A stretch of DNA of 64,000 nt from Natrarchaeobius chitinivorans (GTDB taxonomy: Archaea > Halobacteriota > Halobacteria > Halobacteriales > Natrialbaceae): NCBI RefSeq assembly GCF_003841505.1, contig NZ_REGA01000022.1, forward strand, positions 1 to 64,000. The letters are read 5' to 3'. The notes under the pieces are model-generated. The model was not told where the DNA came from. It saw nothing but the letters and a program-made list of their open reading frames with translations, and did not search any database. The position numbers were made by a program, and so were the translations under genes. Shown one piece after another: positions 44,144 through 52,854 of this stretch (positions within the stretch are counted from its first letter, which is position 1; every line of letters begins with the position of its first letter).

Positions 44144-44500
44144 CTACCCCGTGGCGTCGCTTGCATCCTTCCGGACGCGCAACGTCTCGCGAGCGACGTA
44201 CCCGCCGCCACCGGCGAGCAACAGGAAACCGATCAGGACGTACACCCCGCTCGAGCCGACCGCGACGAGAGCGAGGCCGACGCCGGCGACGGCGTGTGCA
44301 AGCGCGAAATCCCGACGGCCGTACGCGCCGTGGAGCGTGGCGACGGCGAGAAACGTCCCGGCGAACGCCAGAATCGCGAGGTCGGTGGCGTCGACGCCCA
44401 GAATCGTCTCGTTGACGACCGATCCGTACCCGTAGAGGGCGAACGCGATCACCGTTCCGACGCCGATCGCGAGTTCCTGGACGTCGACCTGCTCGGTCAT
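44144..44500 (-). CDS. Membrane protein, four spans
   Basis: 118 residues from the ATG at 44500 (MTEQVDVQELAIG). Four hydrophobic segments (LAIGVGTVIAFALYGYGSVV, LAILAFAGTFLAVATLHGAY, FALAHAVAGVGLALVAVGSS and YVLIGFLLLAGGGGYVAR). Acidic N-terminus, basic C-terminus. A common kind of unnamed haloarchaeal membrane protein. The zinc-ribbon gene lies upstream on the same strand. Confidence 0.7.
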   Translation of the reverse strand: MTEQVDVQELAIGVGTVIAFALYGYGSVVNETILGVDATDLAILAFAGTFLAVATLHGAYGRRDFALAHAVAGVGLALVAVGSSGVYVLIGFLLLAGGGGYVARETLRVRKDASDATG

Positions 44501-44572
44501 CACCTCGAGATTCCGTCGCTCGACTCAAAGCCCTGCCGTTCTCGGTTCGAGCGGCCCTCGACTGAAACGACC

Positions 44573-45097
44573 CTACAGTTTTCGGTACCGACCCCGGCTC
44601 TCGCTGACTGCGCCGCGTCGGACGAGTTTGTCGAGTGCGTCCCGAACGTAGGACGGGGAGACGCCGTGCTCGCCGGCGTAGTCGACGACCTCGCTCTCGG
44701 TCGGTCCCTCGAGGTCCTCGAGCGCCCGTTCGACGATTTCCTTCTTGCTCCCGGTTCGCGTCGACCCCCGCGGATCCCGATCGCCCGCCGCCTCGAGTTC
44801 GTCGACGTCCAGACCGGCCGCTTCGACGTACTCCGTCTCGCCGACGACGCCATCCGCCACGTCGTCCTCGAGGTCCGAAAACGAGTCCAGTTCGGCGAAC
44901 GCGTCGCCTTCGCCCTGGCGGTTCGCGAGCATCGACGCGCGCACGTCCCGGGCGTGGTCGACATCGTCCGTCTCGACGAACTTCTTGCGTTTCTCGTATG
45001 CGCGACGCGAACCACACCGCGGACACTGGGTCGTCTCGGACCGCCCCTCGATAATCCAGAGGTTCGAACACTCGCTACAGCCGACGACGGCGTACAT
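44573..45097 (-). CDS. DUF5817-type protein with zinc ribbon and helix-turn-helix
   Basis: 174 residues from the ATG at 45097 (MYAVVGCSECSNLWIIEG); an upstream ATG at 45127 lies in repeat A3. Zinc ribbon CSEC...CPRCGSRRAY with a following KKFVETDDVDHAR. C-terminal DNA-binding-like domain: KKEIVERALEDLEGPTESEV, YAGEHGVSPSYVRDALDKLV and RRGAVSESRGRYRKL. The combination suggests a DNA- or RNA-associated regulator; no target is known. Confidence 0.8.
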   Translation of the reverse strand: MYAVVGCSECSNLWIIEGRSETTQCPRCGSRRAYEKRKKFVETDDVDHARDVRASMLANRQGEGDAFAELDSFSDLEDDVADGVVGETEYVEAAGLDVDELEAAGDRDPRGSTRTGSKKEIVERALEDLEGPTESEVVDYAGEHGVSPSYVRDALDKLVRRGAVSESRGRYRKL

Positions 45098-45125
45098 AAC
45101 TACGACTGAGTCGGGACGACAGTTC

Positions 45126-45159
45126 ATACTGTCGGACGAAATCCAGTGCGAAGTCGGCC
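45126..45159. repeat. Partial copy of family A repeat
   Basis: ATACTGTCGGACGAAATCCA then GTGCGAAGTCGGCC matches the complement of the right half of copy 1 (ATACTGTCGGACAGAA then GTCAGTGCGAAGTCGG). Only one arm remains. It sits between the zinc-ribbon gene start and the GNAT stop. Confidence 0.6.
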
Positions 45160-45166
45160 GGTGGAG

Positions 45167-45589
45167 TTACTTTCGCATTTCGACGTGTGGGATTCCAGCC
45201 TCGTCGAACTCCGGTCCGTGGCGTTCGTAGCCGAGGCGGCGGTAGAAGTCCGCCGCGTGCGTCTGGGAGTGCAGCGTAAACGAGGTGATACCGCGCGAGT
45301 TCGCCTCGCGCTCGAGTACGTCCATCAGCGCTCGACCGATCCCCTCGTTCCGGTGTGCTCGTTTCACCGCAACACGTTCGACCTTTCCGCCACCGTCCTC
45401 GAGTTCGCGGAGTCTGGCCGCGCCGACGGGTTCCCCGTCGTCGTAGGCGACGAAGTGGACGGCATCGGTGTCGTACTCGTCGTACTCGACGTCCTCGTCG
45501 ACCCCCTGCTCGTCGACGAAGACGTCCTGGCGGACCGCGAAGGCGTCCGTGCGTTCCCGGTCGGTTTCGGCGATACGTACGTCGACCAT
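45167..45589 (-). CDS. GNAT N-acetyltransferase
   Basis: 140 residues. VRIAETDRERTDAFAVRQDV, FVDEQGVDEDVEYDEYD, HFVAYDDGEPVGAARLREL, then the acetyl-CoA loop VAVKRAHRNEGIGRALMDVL and YRRLGYERHGPEFDEAGIPH. This resembles the YjcF/ElaA-type GNAT family. Substrate unknown. Confidence 0.85.
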   Translation of the reverse strand: MVDVRIAETDRERTDAFAVRQDVFVDEQGVDEDVEYDEYDTDAVHFVAYDDGEPVGAARLRELEDGGGKVERVAVKRAHRNEGIGRALMDVLEREANSRGITSFTLHSQTHAADFYRRLGYERHGPEFDEAGIPHVEMRK

Positions 45590-45773
45590 CGAACGGGCGT
45601 ACGAATCTCGAGGGTGAGAACGTTACGACTGTCGGTGCGGTGTCCCGGTCACAGACGCGAGATCCCGCCAGTTACCAGCAACCGAAGACGTGGGTTCTCC
45701 TTGCATCGCTGTGAGGACGCCTCGAGCGGGAATCCGCGAATCGGCCGCGAACGATCCCGATGTGTTCTAACGG

Positions 45774-45786
45774 ATAGCTTTATAAT
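45774..45786 (+). promoter_or_regulatory. TATA box of the pilin-like gene
   Basis: GCTTTATAATCG about 28 bp before the ATG at 45810, inside an AT-rich patch. It supports a leaderless transcript starting near the chosen ATG. Confidence 0.55.
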
Positions 45787-45809
45787 CGAATAGAATAGAT
45801 TTCTAGCAA

Positions 45810-47297
45810 ATGTGTCTCGGGTGGAAGAATAGGCGGCCGAACGGGAACGATCGTGGGGTGTCCCCGGTTATCGCCGCAGTGTTGATGATCGGTATCACGG
45901 TCGCGGTCGTAACGGTCTCCGCTACGGTCCTGATGGGGATGACCGATACGCCGGATCCGGCCCCGGACACCGGCCTCGAGGTCAGAGAGTCCGCAGACGG
46001 TGACGGCTACGAACTCGTCAATTACGCGGGCGACGACCTCGATCCGGAGCGGGTGCGACTGGTCGGGAACGAAACCGAGACGGGATGGAGCGAGGAGGCA
46101 CTCCGGTCGGGCGAGCGCGTCGACCTCGAACCGGTCAACGACGACAACGAGATTCGGGTCGTCTGGGAGTCAGAAGACGGCGAAACCCAGCATCTGCTCA
46201 CGACGCTGACCGTCAGCGGAAGCAGCGGCGGCGGTGGCGGTGGCGGCGAACGCCACATTCCTGGCCCGACCGGCGACTGTAATACCGTCCTCCAACCGGA
46301 GACCGTCAACGGCGAAACCGCCGTCGTCATCGACGAGGTAATCGAGTGTGACGTCGACGTGAGTTACCCGGTCTACGTCGAGGACGGCGGCGGCGTCATC
46401 GGTGACGTCGGGAGCAGTCAGTCCCCAGAGGACGTCACGATCGAGGACGGATTCATCGACGGGATAGTCAACGTCGACAGAAACGTAAGCGTCACCGACG
46501 GCTTCATCACCGAAGACACGACCGGATCGACGGCGAGCCTCGAGCGAGGCGAAATCGACGGCGACCTCGACGTCAGTGCTCCGGCCGCAGGTAGTCCGAA
46601 CACCGACGCCGTCTACGCCGAGGACAGCAGCGTCGAAGGCGAGGTCTCCGCACAGGGGAACATCACCGCGTTCGATTCGGAGTTCGAACAGATCCTCACG
46701 TCAGAACACAGCGAGATTACCATCACCGACGTGAGCGTCGGAGACGACGTCGAGGCGAACAACAACATCACGATCACGAACAGCGACGTCGACGGAGACG
46801 TCGACGCGCTCGGTGACAGAGTGACGCTCGAAGACGCGACGGTCACCGGCGACGTCAGCGGCCAGAGCGGTGTCGACGCCGTGTCCAGCACGATCGACGG
46901 AAGCATCAACGCAGCGTATGCATCGGTGACTCTCGAGGACGTCACGGTCGGCGACTACGTCGATGCCGACGGCATCACGGTCACGAACAGCGACGTCGGA
47001 GACGTCTACGGCGACTACGAGGACACTGTCCTCGAGGGGACGGCGATCGAGGGCGGGATCTACGCCAACGGTGAGGTGGCGGTACTCGACTCGAGTACCG
47101 TCGAAGGTGAGATCCAGACCGATGACGGAATCGACATCGACTCGAGTACCGTCGAAGGCGACATTTCGACCGACTACGGAACTATCGCGCTCGACGACGG
47201 AACGGTCCACGGCGACGCCTACTTCGACACCTCACTCGACTGCAACGGAGACTCCGAAATCAACGGAACCGACTGTGAGGATTACGACTCACCGTGA
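45810..47297 (+). CDS. Archaeal pilin-type protein with a long repetitive beta-helix-like domain
   Basis: 495 residues. DRG16-VSPVIAAVLMIGITVAVV (type IV pilin N-terminal domain) gives a prepilin-peptidase site after Gly16 and a hydrophobic spine at 17-43. A usual globular pilin part to about 145 follows, then a Gly-rich linker. Residues about 180-490 are roughly 20-residue repeats with alternating GDV, VxGDVxx, SSTVEGxI and TVTNSDV steps, Asp/Thr/Val rich and free of Cys except near the end. This pattern is that of a right-handed beta-helix, as in bactofilins. The protein is about three times longer than ordinary PilA pilins. Confidence 0.8.
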   Translation: MCLGWKNRRPNGNDRGVSPVIAAVLMIGITVAVVTVSATVLMGMTDTPDPAPDTGLEVRESADGDGYELVNYAGDDLDPERVRLVGNETETGWSEEALRSGERVDLEPVNDDNEIRVVWESEDGETQHLLTTLTVSGSSGGGGGGGERHIPGPTGDCNTVLQPETVNGETAVVIDEVIECDVDVSYPVYVEDGGGVIGDVGSSQSPEDVTIEDGFIDGIVNVDRNVSVTDGFITEDTTGSTASLERGEIDGDLDVSAPAAGSPNTDAVYAEDSSVEGEVSAQGNITAFDSEFEQILTSEHSEITITDVSVGDDVEANNNITITNSDVDGDVDALGDRVTLEDATVTGDVSGQSGVDAVSSTIDGSINAAYASVTLEDVTVGDYVDADGITVTNSDVGDVYGDYEDTVLEGTAIEGGIYANGEVAVLDSSTVEGEIQTDDGIDIDSSTVEGDISTDYGTIALDDGTVHGDAYFDTSLDCNGDSEINGTDCEDYDSP

Positions 47298-47372
47298 GCA
47301 CGATAGTAGTCGAGTAACTGCCGGTCGGAACAGCGACCAGGTGGTCGGCGCAGGAACGAATGACTGGTTGTG

Positions 47373-47401
47373 AGTGACGTGTTCCATGAAACCACGTCAC
47401 T
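47373..47401. terminator. Perfect 9-bp hairpin downstream of the pilin-like gene
   Basis: AGTGACGTG and CACGTCACT, separated by 11 bases, form a perfect inverted repeat followed by TTT. It lies between the convergent pilin-like gene and icd; a terminator or regulator site is possible. Confidence 0.35.
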
Positions 47402-47572
47402 TTCTGAGGTCGCAGATAGCCAGTCACAGCTGGCCGGACCAGAAGAGAGAGAAGAGCGGAGAGAAATAAAACGGTACGTGTAGCGTTCGTGTGGTCGGTC
47501 AGCACGCCCGAGAGTACGACAGCATCTCGATGTCGGCAGAACGCCCGGCGTTCTGACCGCTCGAACAACGGT

Positions 47573-48835
47573 CTACGACAGCTGTTCGATGTTTTCGACG
47601 ACTGCGTCGGCGTACTCGCTGGTGGCGAGTTTCTCGGCGTCCTCGAGTTGGCGCTCTAAGTCGTAGGTGACCTTGCCCGAGGAGATGGTCTCCTCGACGG
47701 CGTCACGGACGAGGTCGGCGGCGTCGCTCCAGCCGAGGTACTCGAGCATCATGCGACCCGAGAGGATCATGGCGGTCGGGTTGACCTTGTCCTGACCCTC
47801 GTATTTGGGTGCGGAGCCGTGGACGGGTTCGGCGAGCAGTCGGCCGTCACCGAAGTTCGCCCCGGGAGCGATGCCGAGACCGCCGATCTGTGCGCCGGCG
47901 GCGTCGGACATGTAGTCACCGTTTAGATTCATCGTCGCGATGACGTCGTAGTTGTCCGTGCGGGTCAGCAACTGCTGGAGCATGTTGTCCGCGATGCGAT
48001 CGTTGACGACGACGGCGTCCTCGGGGGCCTCGCCGTCGCGTTCCTCCCAGAGGGTGTCCTCGGTGATGACCTCGTCGCCGTACTCCTCGTTGGCAACCTC
48101 GTAGCCCCAGTCGCGGAACTGCCCCTCGGTGAACTTCATGATGTTGCCCTTGTGGACGAGGGTGACCGAGTCGCGGTCGTGTTCCAGCGCGTAGTCGATG
48201 GCGCGGCGGACGAGTCGTTTCGTCCCGAACTCGGTGATCGGCTTGATGCCGATGCCGACGGGGCCGTCGTGGATGACGTCGTCTTCGCCCATCTCGTCTT
48301 CGACGAACTGCTTGACCTGCTCGACTTCGTCGGTACCGGCTTCCCACTCGATACCGGCGTAGACGTCCTCGGTGTTCTCACGGAACGTGACCATATCCAT
48401 CTTCTCGGGCTCGGAGACTGGCGACGGGACGCCCTCGAGGTGGTAGGTCGGCCGGACGTTCGCGTAGAGATCGAGCAGTTTTCGCAGACCGACGTTCAGC
48501 GATCGGAAGCCGGCACCGACCGGCGTCGTCAGCGGTCCCTTGATCGCGACGCGGTGTTCCTTGATCGCTTCGACGGTCTCCTCGGGCAGATTCTCGTCGT
48601 ACTTCTCGCGAGCGGATTCGCCGGCGTAGACGCGCATCCAGTTGATCTCGCGACCGGTCGCCTCCGCCGCGGCGTCGAGTACCTGCTGTGCAGCAGGACC
48701 GACGTCGCTGCCGACGCCGTCACCGTAGATAATCGGGATAATCGGATCGTCAGGCACCTCGAGTTCGTTCTCGGTACCCTCTTTCAGCGTGATCTTCTCT
48801 CCCCCTTCGGGGACCTCGATATTCTCGTAGCTCAT
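47573..48835 (-). CDS. icd: Isocitrate dehydrogenase (NADP+)
   Basis: 420 residues from the ATG at 48835 (MSYENIEVPEGGEKITLKEG). Signatures: PIIPIIYGDGVGSDVGPAAQ, FRSLNVGLRKLLDLYANVRP, DMVTFRENTEDVYAGIEWEA, LVHKGNIMKFTEGQFRDWGY, DVIATMNLNGDYMSDAAGAQ, GLGIAPGANFGDGRLLAEPV and VHGSAPKYEGQDKVNPTAMI. Converts isocitrate to 2-oxoglutarate in the TCA cycle. It is strongly expressed in haloarchaea; alone on the minus strand here. Confidence 0.97.
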   Translation of the reverse strand: MSYENIEVPEGGEKITLKEGTENELEVPDDPIIPIIYGDGVGSDVGPAAQQVLDAAAEATGREINWMRVYAGESAREKYDENLPEETVEAIKEHRVAIKGPLTTPVGAGFRSLNVGLRKLLDLYANVRPTYHLEGVPSPVSEPEKMDMVTFRENTEDVYAGIEWEAGTDEVEQVKQFVEDEMGEDDVIHDGPVGIGIKPITEFGTKRLVRRAIDYALEHDRDSVTLVHKGNIMKFTEGQFRDWGYEVANEEYGDEVITEDTLWEERDGEAPEDAVVVNDRIADNMLQQLLTRTDNYDVIATMNLNGDYMSDAAGAQIGGLGIAPGANFGDGRLLAEPVHGSAPKYEGQDKVNPTAMILSGRMMLEYLGWSDAADLVRDAVEETISSGKVTYDLERQLEDAEKLATSEYADAVVENIEQLS

Positions 48836-49109
48836 CTCGTCTGTACGGTGCTTCGAGAGGGGTAAAAGACCTACCATTTCCGTCGAGGTCCGCGGACGAT
48901 GGCACCCATGCAAGCGGTTTGTTACCCCATATCGTAGTCGGAATCAGGGGTGTGAGTACGGTATCTCGGAAAACGTGCGTCTACCGAAACGGTTTCCGAA
49001 CGGACGATCACTCCACAGGCGGTTCGGGAAAAGTTCGACCGCGTTTCGATGGCTGCGACACGAAATCAGTCTCGAGTGCAAAATCGGCGCTCGAGAGATC
49101 CCGTCGTCG

Positions 49110-50039
49110 TCAGTCGCTTGCATCGGGAAACGGAACGTCGACCTTCTGTCCGTCCTCGGGGACGAACGCGTTCTCGAAGACGCCACGAGCCTCCGCGAGG
49201 TGATCGTCGACGTCTCCCGCGTACCGCGAGGAGAGGTGCGTAAGCGCCAGTCGTTTCGCGCCGGCACGGTTCCCGATTTCGGCGGCCTGCCGGGCGGTCG
49301 AGTGGGCCGTCTCCGCGGCGCGGTCGGCGCGATCTGCTGCGAAGGTCGCGTCGTGTATCAACAGATCCGGCTCCGCCGCGACCTCGATCGTCGCCGCCGT
49401 CGGCCGGGTATCCCCCGTGTAGACGACGGCTCGGCCGGGCCGTGGATCGCCGACGACCTGATCCGACTCGACGACGGTCCCGTCCTCGAGTTCGACGGAT
49501 TCGCCCGCGTGAAGCCTCGAGAACTTCGGTCCGACCGGCACGCCGAGTTCCTCGGCGCGTTCGCGGTCGAATCGGCCCTTGCGGTCGTCCTCGACGAGCG
49601 CGTAGCCGACCGACCGGGCGTCGTGGTCGGTCGCGAACGCCCGCACCTCGTACTCGTCGGCGCGGTAGGCGACGTCGCCGCCGTCGACCTCGCGGATCTC
49701 GACCGGAAAGGAGGGTCGGTTTCCGACTGCGTTGGCGAGTCCCTCGAGTTGGCCCCGCGTCCCGCGTGGCGTGTAGATCGTAAGCGGCGCTTCGCGGTCG
49801 TTGAAGTCCATCGTCTGGAGTAATCCGGGAATTCCGAGGACGTGGTCGCCGTGAAGGTGCGTGACGAACAGCTTCGAGATCGAAAATCCCGTTCCAAAGC
49901 GCATCATCTGGCGCTGGGTTCCCTCGCCGGCGTCGAACAACAGCTCCTCACCCTCGCGGGCGACGAAGATTCCGCTCGGGTTCCGCTCGGTCGTCGGAAT
50001 CGCCCCGGCCGTCCCGAGGAACGTCACGCGCAGTGGCAT
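49110..50039 (-). CDS. rnz: Ribonuclease Z (tRNase Z)
   Basis: 309 residues. The beta-lactamase-fold RNase Z motifs are intact: FLGTAGAIPTTERNPSG, LLFDAGEGTQRQMMRFG, VTHLHGDHVLGIPGLL (zinc HxHxDH at about 61-66), VVYTGDTRPT, LLIHDATFAADRADRA and HSTARQAAEIGNRAG, then LALTHLSSRYAGD. It removes 3' trailers from pre-tRNAs; the tRNA-Leu in this window lacks an encoded CCA, which fits this pathway. Length normal for archaea. Confidence 0.95.
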   Translation of the reverse strand: MPLRVTFLGTAGAIPTTERNPSGIFVAREGEELLFDAGEGTQRQMMRFGTGFSISKLFVTHLHGDHVLGIPGLLQTMDFNDREAPLTIYTPRGTRGQLEGLANAVGNRPSFPVEIREVDGGDVAYRADEYEVRAFATDHDARSVGYALVEDDRKGRFDRERAEELGVPVGPKFSRLHAGESVELEDGTVVESDQVVGDPRPGRAVVYTGDTRPTAATIEVAAEPDLLIHDATFAADRADRAAETAHSTARQAAEIGNRAGAKRLALTHLSSRYAGDVDDHLAEARGVFENAFVPEDGQKVDVPFPDASD

Positions 50040-50394
50040 CGGGAGAGACTCGGAGAGCCGCGACTAAACCGCCTTCGGATCGCTCGAACCGGAGCCGTGA
50101 ACTGACCCGATACGGGTTACTGGAAGACAGTTCCGACACACCTGCCGCCCGAGTCGTGAGTGTGCCGGGACATCGGTACAACAATCCGTCTAAATCGTGG
50201 GGGTTCGATCAAATCCCCAGAAACGGTGTCGACCGAACCGATTCGTCGAACCCACAGCCGGCTCGCGGATCAGTCTCGGTAAGCAATCATTACCGAGTTG
50301 AATCGACGCGAACGATCCGATTCCTGCAAACGGAGGGCGCGTTTTACGTCACTCCAGTCCCTACTGATCGAGTAACGAGCGATACACCCCCCAG
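50040..50394. other. Intergenic region with a family B repeat
   Basis: 355 bp between the divergent rnz and the surface-protein gene. Besides the repeat at 50110-50191 I see no gene; TCACTCCAGTCCC and neighbouring AT patches near 50285 may hold the promoters. Confidence 0.5.
50110..50191. repeat. Palindromic repeat family B, degenerate copy
   Basis: 82 bp from ATACGGGTTACTGGAAGACA to GTACAACAATCCGTCT. Arms are less perfect than in the copies at 19408 and 32282, showing this copy is older. Confidence 0.65.
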
Positions 50395-51567
50395 ATGAGC
50401 ACGAGATCGACGGTTGGCACGGTAAAACGCATCGGTGCGATCGTGATCGCGATTGCGATCGTCCTCGCCGCGGGCATCATCGTTGGGCAGGCCCCGGCGA
50501 TCTTCGGCGTCGACCAGGACCTCGAGGCATCGATCGAATTCGAGGACCAGCAAGGCGACGGCACGAACGTGACGATCAGCGAGGTCTCGCTCTCGGAGGG
50601 GGGCTTCGTGGTGATCAGCGACGGCGGTACGGATCCCATCGCCGTCTCTGAGTACCTCGGGAGTGGAACCCACGAGAACGTGACCGTCGGAATCGACGAG
50701 GACGCCGAACCCGACCTGTACGGTCAGTTGACCGCGACGGTCCACCAGGACACGACCGGCGACGAGACGTACGCCTACGACGAAACCGACGGCGAAGAGG
50801 ATCGGCCGTACCTGAAAGACGGGTTCCCGGTCAGCGACACGGCCACGGTCACGACCACCGACGACGACGCGCTCACCGACTCGTTCGTGATCGAGTCCTT
50901 CGACGCACCGGCCGAGGCCACGACGAACGAAACGATCGAAATCGTCGCCGAGATCCGTAATCCGACCGAGTTTGACACCCAGCAGACGGTCGCATTCCGC
51001 GTCGACGGTGCGGTTCTCGAACGGCAGGCGCTCGAGCTCGACGGCGGTGAGTCCCGGGAAGTCACCTTCGAGGTCAACACGACCGGTGCACCGCCGGGCG
51101 AACAGACCTTCGGTGTCTACACCGACGACGACGGCGCACTCCAGACGATCGAACTCGAGTTCCACACCGATCCCGCAGTCGACGTCGTCGACGCGGACGA
51201 GGAAAACGTTACGACGAACGTCGCGATTCCCGAAGACGGATTCGTCGCCGTCGAGGACAACGAATCGATACTCGGCACGAGCGACCAACTTGGACCGGGC
51301 GAACACGCAAACGTCACGATCGAACTCGAGGAGTCGGTCGACGAGGACGACGAACTGACCGCCGGACTCTACGCGGGTGATCCCGAAGAACCCGACGATG
51401 CGGAACCGATCGAACACGACAACGAATCCGTCGACGTCACGTTCACGATCGCGGACGTAGCGGCGGGCGACGACGATGACGACGCAGGCGAAGACGATGC
51501 CGACAACGACACCGAGGGCGACGACGAAGGCGCAGACGAAGCCGAGGCAGACGACGAGAGCGACTGA
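50395..51567 (+). CDS. Surface protein with two DUF7282-like domains and a CARDB-like middle
   Basis: 390 residues. One N-terminal membrane segment (IGAIVIAIAIVLAAGIIVG) acts as signal or anchor. Two similar domains, one near 45-155 (VTISEVSLSEGGFVVISDGG ... SEYLGSGTHENVTVGID) and one near 270-350 (AIPEDGFVAVEDNESILGTS ... GEHANVTIELEES), flank a CARDB-like sandwich (VIESFDAPAEATTNETIEIV). The tail is Asp/Glu-rich. These domains are common in haloarchaeal extracellular proteins of unknown ligand. The N-terminal signal lacks a lipobox. Confidence 0.75.
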   Translation: MSTRSTVGTVKRIGAIVIAIAIVLAAGIIVGQAPAIFGVDQDLEASIEFEDQQGDGTNVTISEVSLSEGGFVVISDGGTDPIAVSEYLGSGTHENVTVGIDEDAEPDLYGQLTATVHQDTTGDETYAYDETDGEEDRPYLKDGFPVSDTATVTTTDDDALTDSFVIESFDAPAEATTNETIEIVAEIRNPTEFDTQQTVAFRVDGAVLERQALELDGGESREVTFEVNTTGAPPGEQTFGVYTDDDGALQTIELEFHTDPAVDVVDADEENVTTNVAIPEDGFVAVEDNESILGTSDQLGPGEHANVTIELEESVDEDDELTAGLYAGDPEEPDDAEPIEHDNESVDVTFTIADVAAGDDDDDAGEDDADNDTEGDDEGADEAEADDESD

Positions 51568-51760
51568 CGGCGAACGCGCGGACGACGACGGTCATCACTC
51601 GTATCCAGTCGTCCATATCGACGGCAGGTGAACTGTTCGCCCGGTTCGACGGCAGAAGATCGCCTGCCCGGTTCGACGGCAGAAGATCGCTGCCGCCCGT
51701 CTCCGGTCCGACGTCACCGGATCGACCGATTCTTACCCTTGCCGTTCGTACCGTCTGCCG

Positions 51761-52765
51761 ATGGACGCGCCGCTGTGGACCGATACCCACGCTCCCGAGC
51801 TGGCCGAGTTGCCACAGGACGACGCCCGCGAGTACCTCCAGCGGGCCGTCGACGAGCCGATCAATCTCCTCCTGTACGGCCCGCCCGGAAGCGGAAAGAC
51901 CGCTGCAGCGCGCGCACTCGCTCGAGCGGCCCACACCGATCCGGACAACGATCTGATCGAGATCAACGTCGCCGACTTCTTCGGACGGACGAAAACCGAG
52001 ATCAAGAACGATCCGCGATTCGAGCAGTTTCTCGTCGGCCGCTCGAGCCTCTCGAAGCGGGACATGATCAACCGCGTCCTGAAAGAGTCCGCGAGCTACG
52101 CCGCCGTCTCCGGAGAGTACAAGACGATCCTGCTCGACAACGCAGAGGACGTCCGCGAGGACTTCCAACAGGCGTTGCGCCGTATCATGGAACAACACCA
52201 CCGGACGACGCAGTTTATCGTCGCGACCCGCCAGCCGACCAAACTGATCCCACCGATTCGATCTCGCTGTTTCCCCGTTTCCTTCCGGTCGCCCACCACC
52301 GCGGAGACGGTCGACGTCCTCGCCCGCATCGTCGACGCCGAGGGCGTCGACTACGACGAAGACGGCCTCGAGTTCGTCGCTGGCTACGCAAGCGGGAACC
52401 TGCGTGAGGCGATCCTTGCGGCCCAGACGACGGTCGAATCCGAAGGCGAGTTGACGATGGGCGGCGCATACGAGACCCTCGGCGAGGTCGGTCTGGACGA
52501 CGAAATCGAGTCGATGCTCGAGGCCGCAGAGGCCGGCGAGTTCACCGACGCCCGAAAGACCGTCGACGACCTGCTCGTCGACGAGGGCCTGGACGGTGAG
52601 GAAGTCGTCGAATCGATCCTCGACGTCGCCCGAAAACGATACCAGGGACGAAAACTGGCTCGCATCCACCGGCTGGCGGCCGACGTCGAGTTCGAGATGC
52701 ACGAGGGCACGAGCGATCGGATCCACGTCTCACACCTTCTCGCCGAACTGGGTCGGGACAGCTGA
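51761..52765 (+). CDS. rfcC: Replication factor C small-subunit paralogue (RfcC type)
   Basis: 334 residues. AAA+ clamp-loader fold: TDTHAPELAELPQDDAREYL, the Walker A LLLYGPPGSGKTAAARALAR (about 35-54), TILLDNAEDVREDFQQALRR at the Walker B position, TQFIVATRQPTKLIPPIRSR with the SRC arginine finger, and the lid GLEFVAGYASGNLREAILAA. Walker B carries Asn at the position of the catalytic Glu (D-N-A-E instead of D-E-A-D), as I recall for the RfcC paralogue of haloarchaea, so this subunit may hydrolyse ATP poorly. It works in the RFC complex that loads PCNA. Confidence 0.85.
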   Translation: MDAPLWTDTHAPELAELPQDDAREYLQRAVDEPINLLLYGPPGSGKTAAARALARAAHTDPDNDLIEINVADFFGRTKTEIKNDPRFEQFLVGRSSLSKRDMINRVLKESASYAAVSGEYKTILLDNAEDVREDFQQALRRIMEQHHRTTQFIVATRQPTKLIPPIRSRCFPVSFRSPTTAETVDVLARIVDAEGVDYDEDGLEFVAGYASGNLREAILAAQTTVESEGELTMGGAYETLGEVGLDDEIESMLEAAEAGEFTDARKTVDDLLVDEGLDGEEVVESILDVARKRYQGRKLARIHRLAADVEFEMHEGTSDRIHVSHLLAELGRDS

Positions 52766-52854
52766 TCGGCTACCGGCAAACTGTATCGGAAGCGTCTGCT
52801 CACGTATTTCTCGAAAAATGGGGATGTCGAATCGACGTTCGACTGGCAGATCCG

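Noticed and set aside
47373-47401. Hairpin downstream of the pilin-like gene as a riboswitch
   Set aside because: It is a simple 9-bp stem far from any start codon, better explained as a terminator-like hairpin.
51443-52726. Minus-strand 427-residue frame across rfcC
   Set aside because: Shadow of a well-supported clamp-loader gene; Arg-rich translation is not natural for a halophile.
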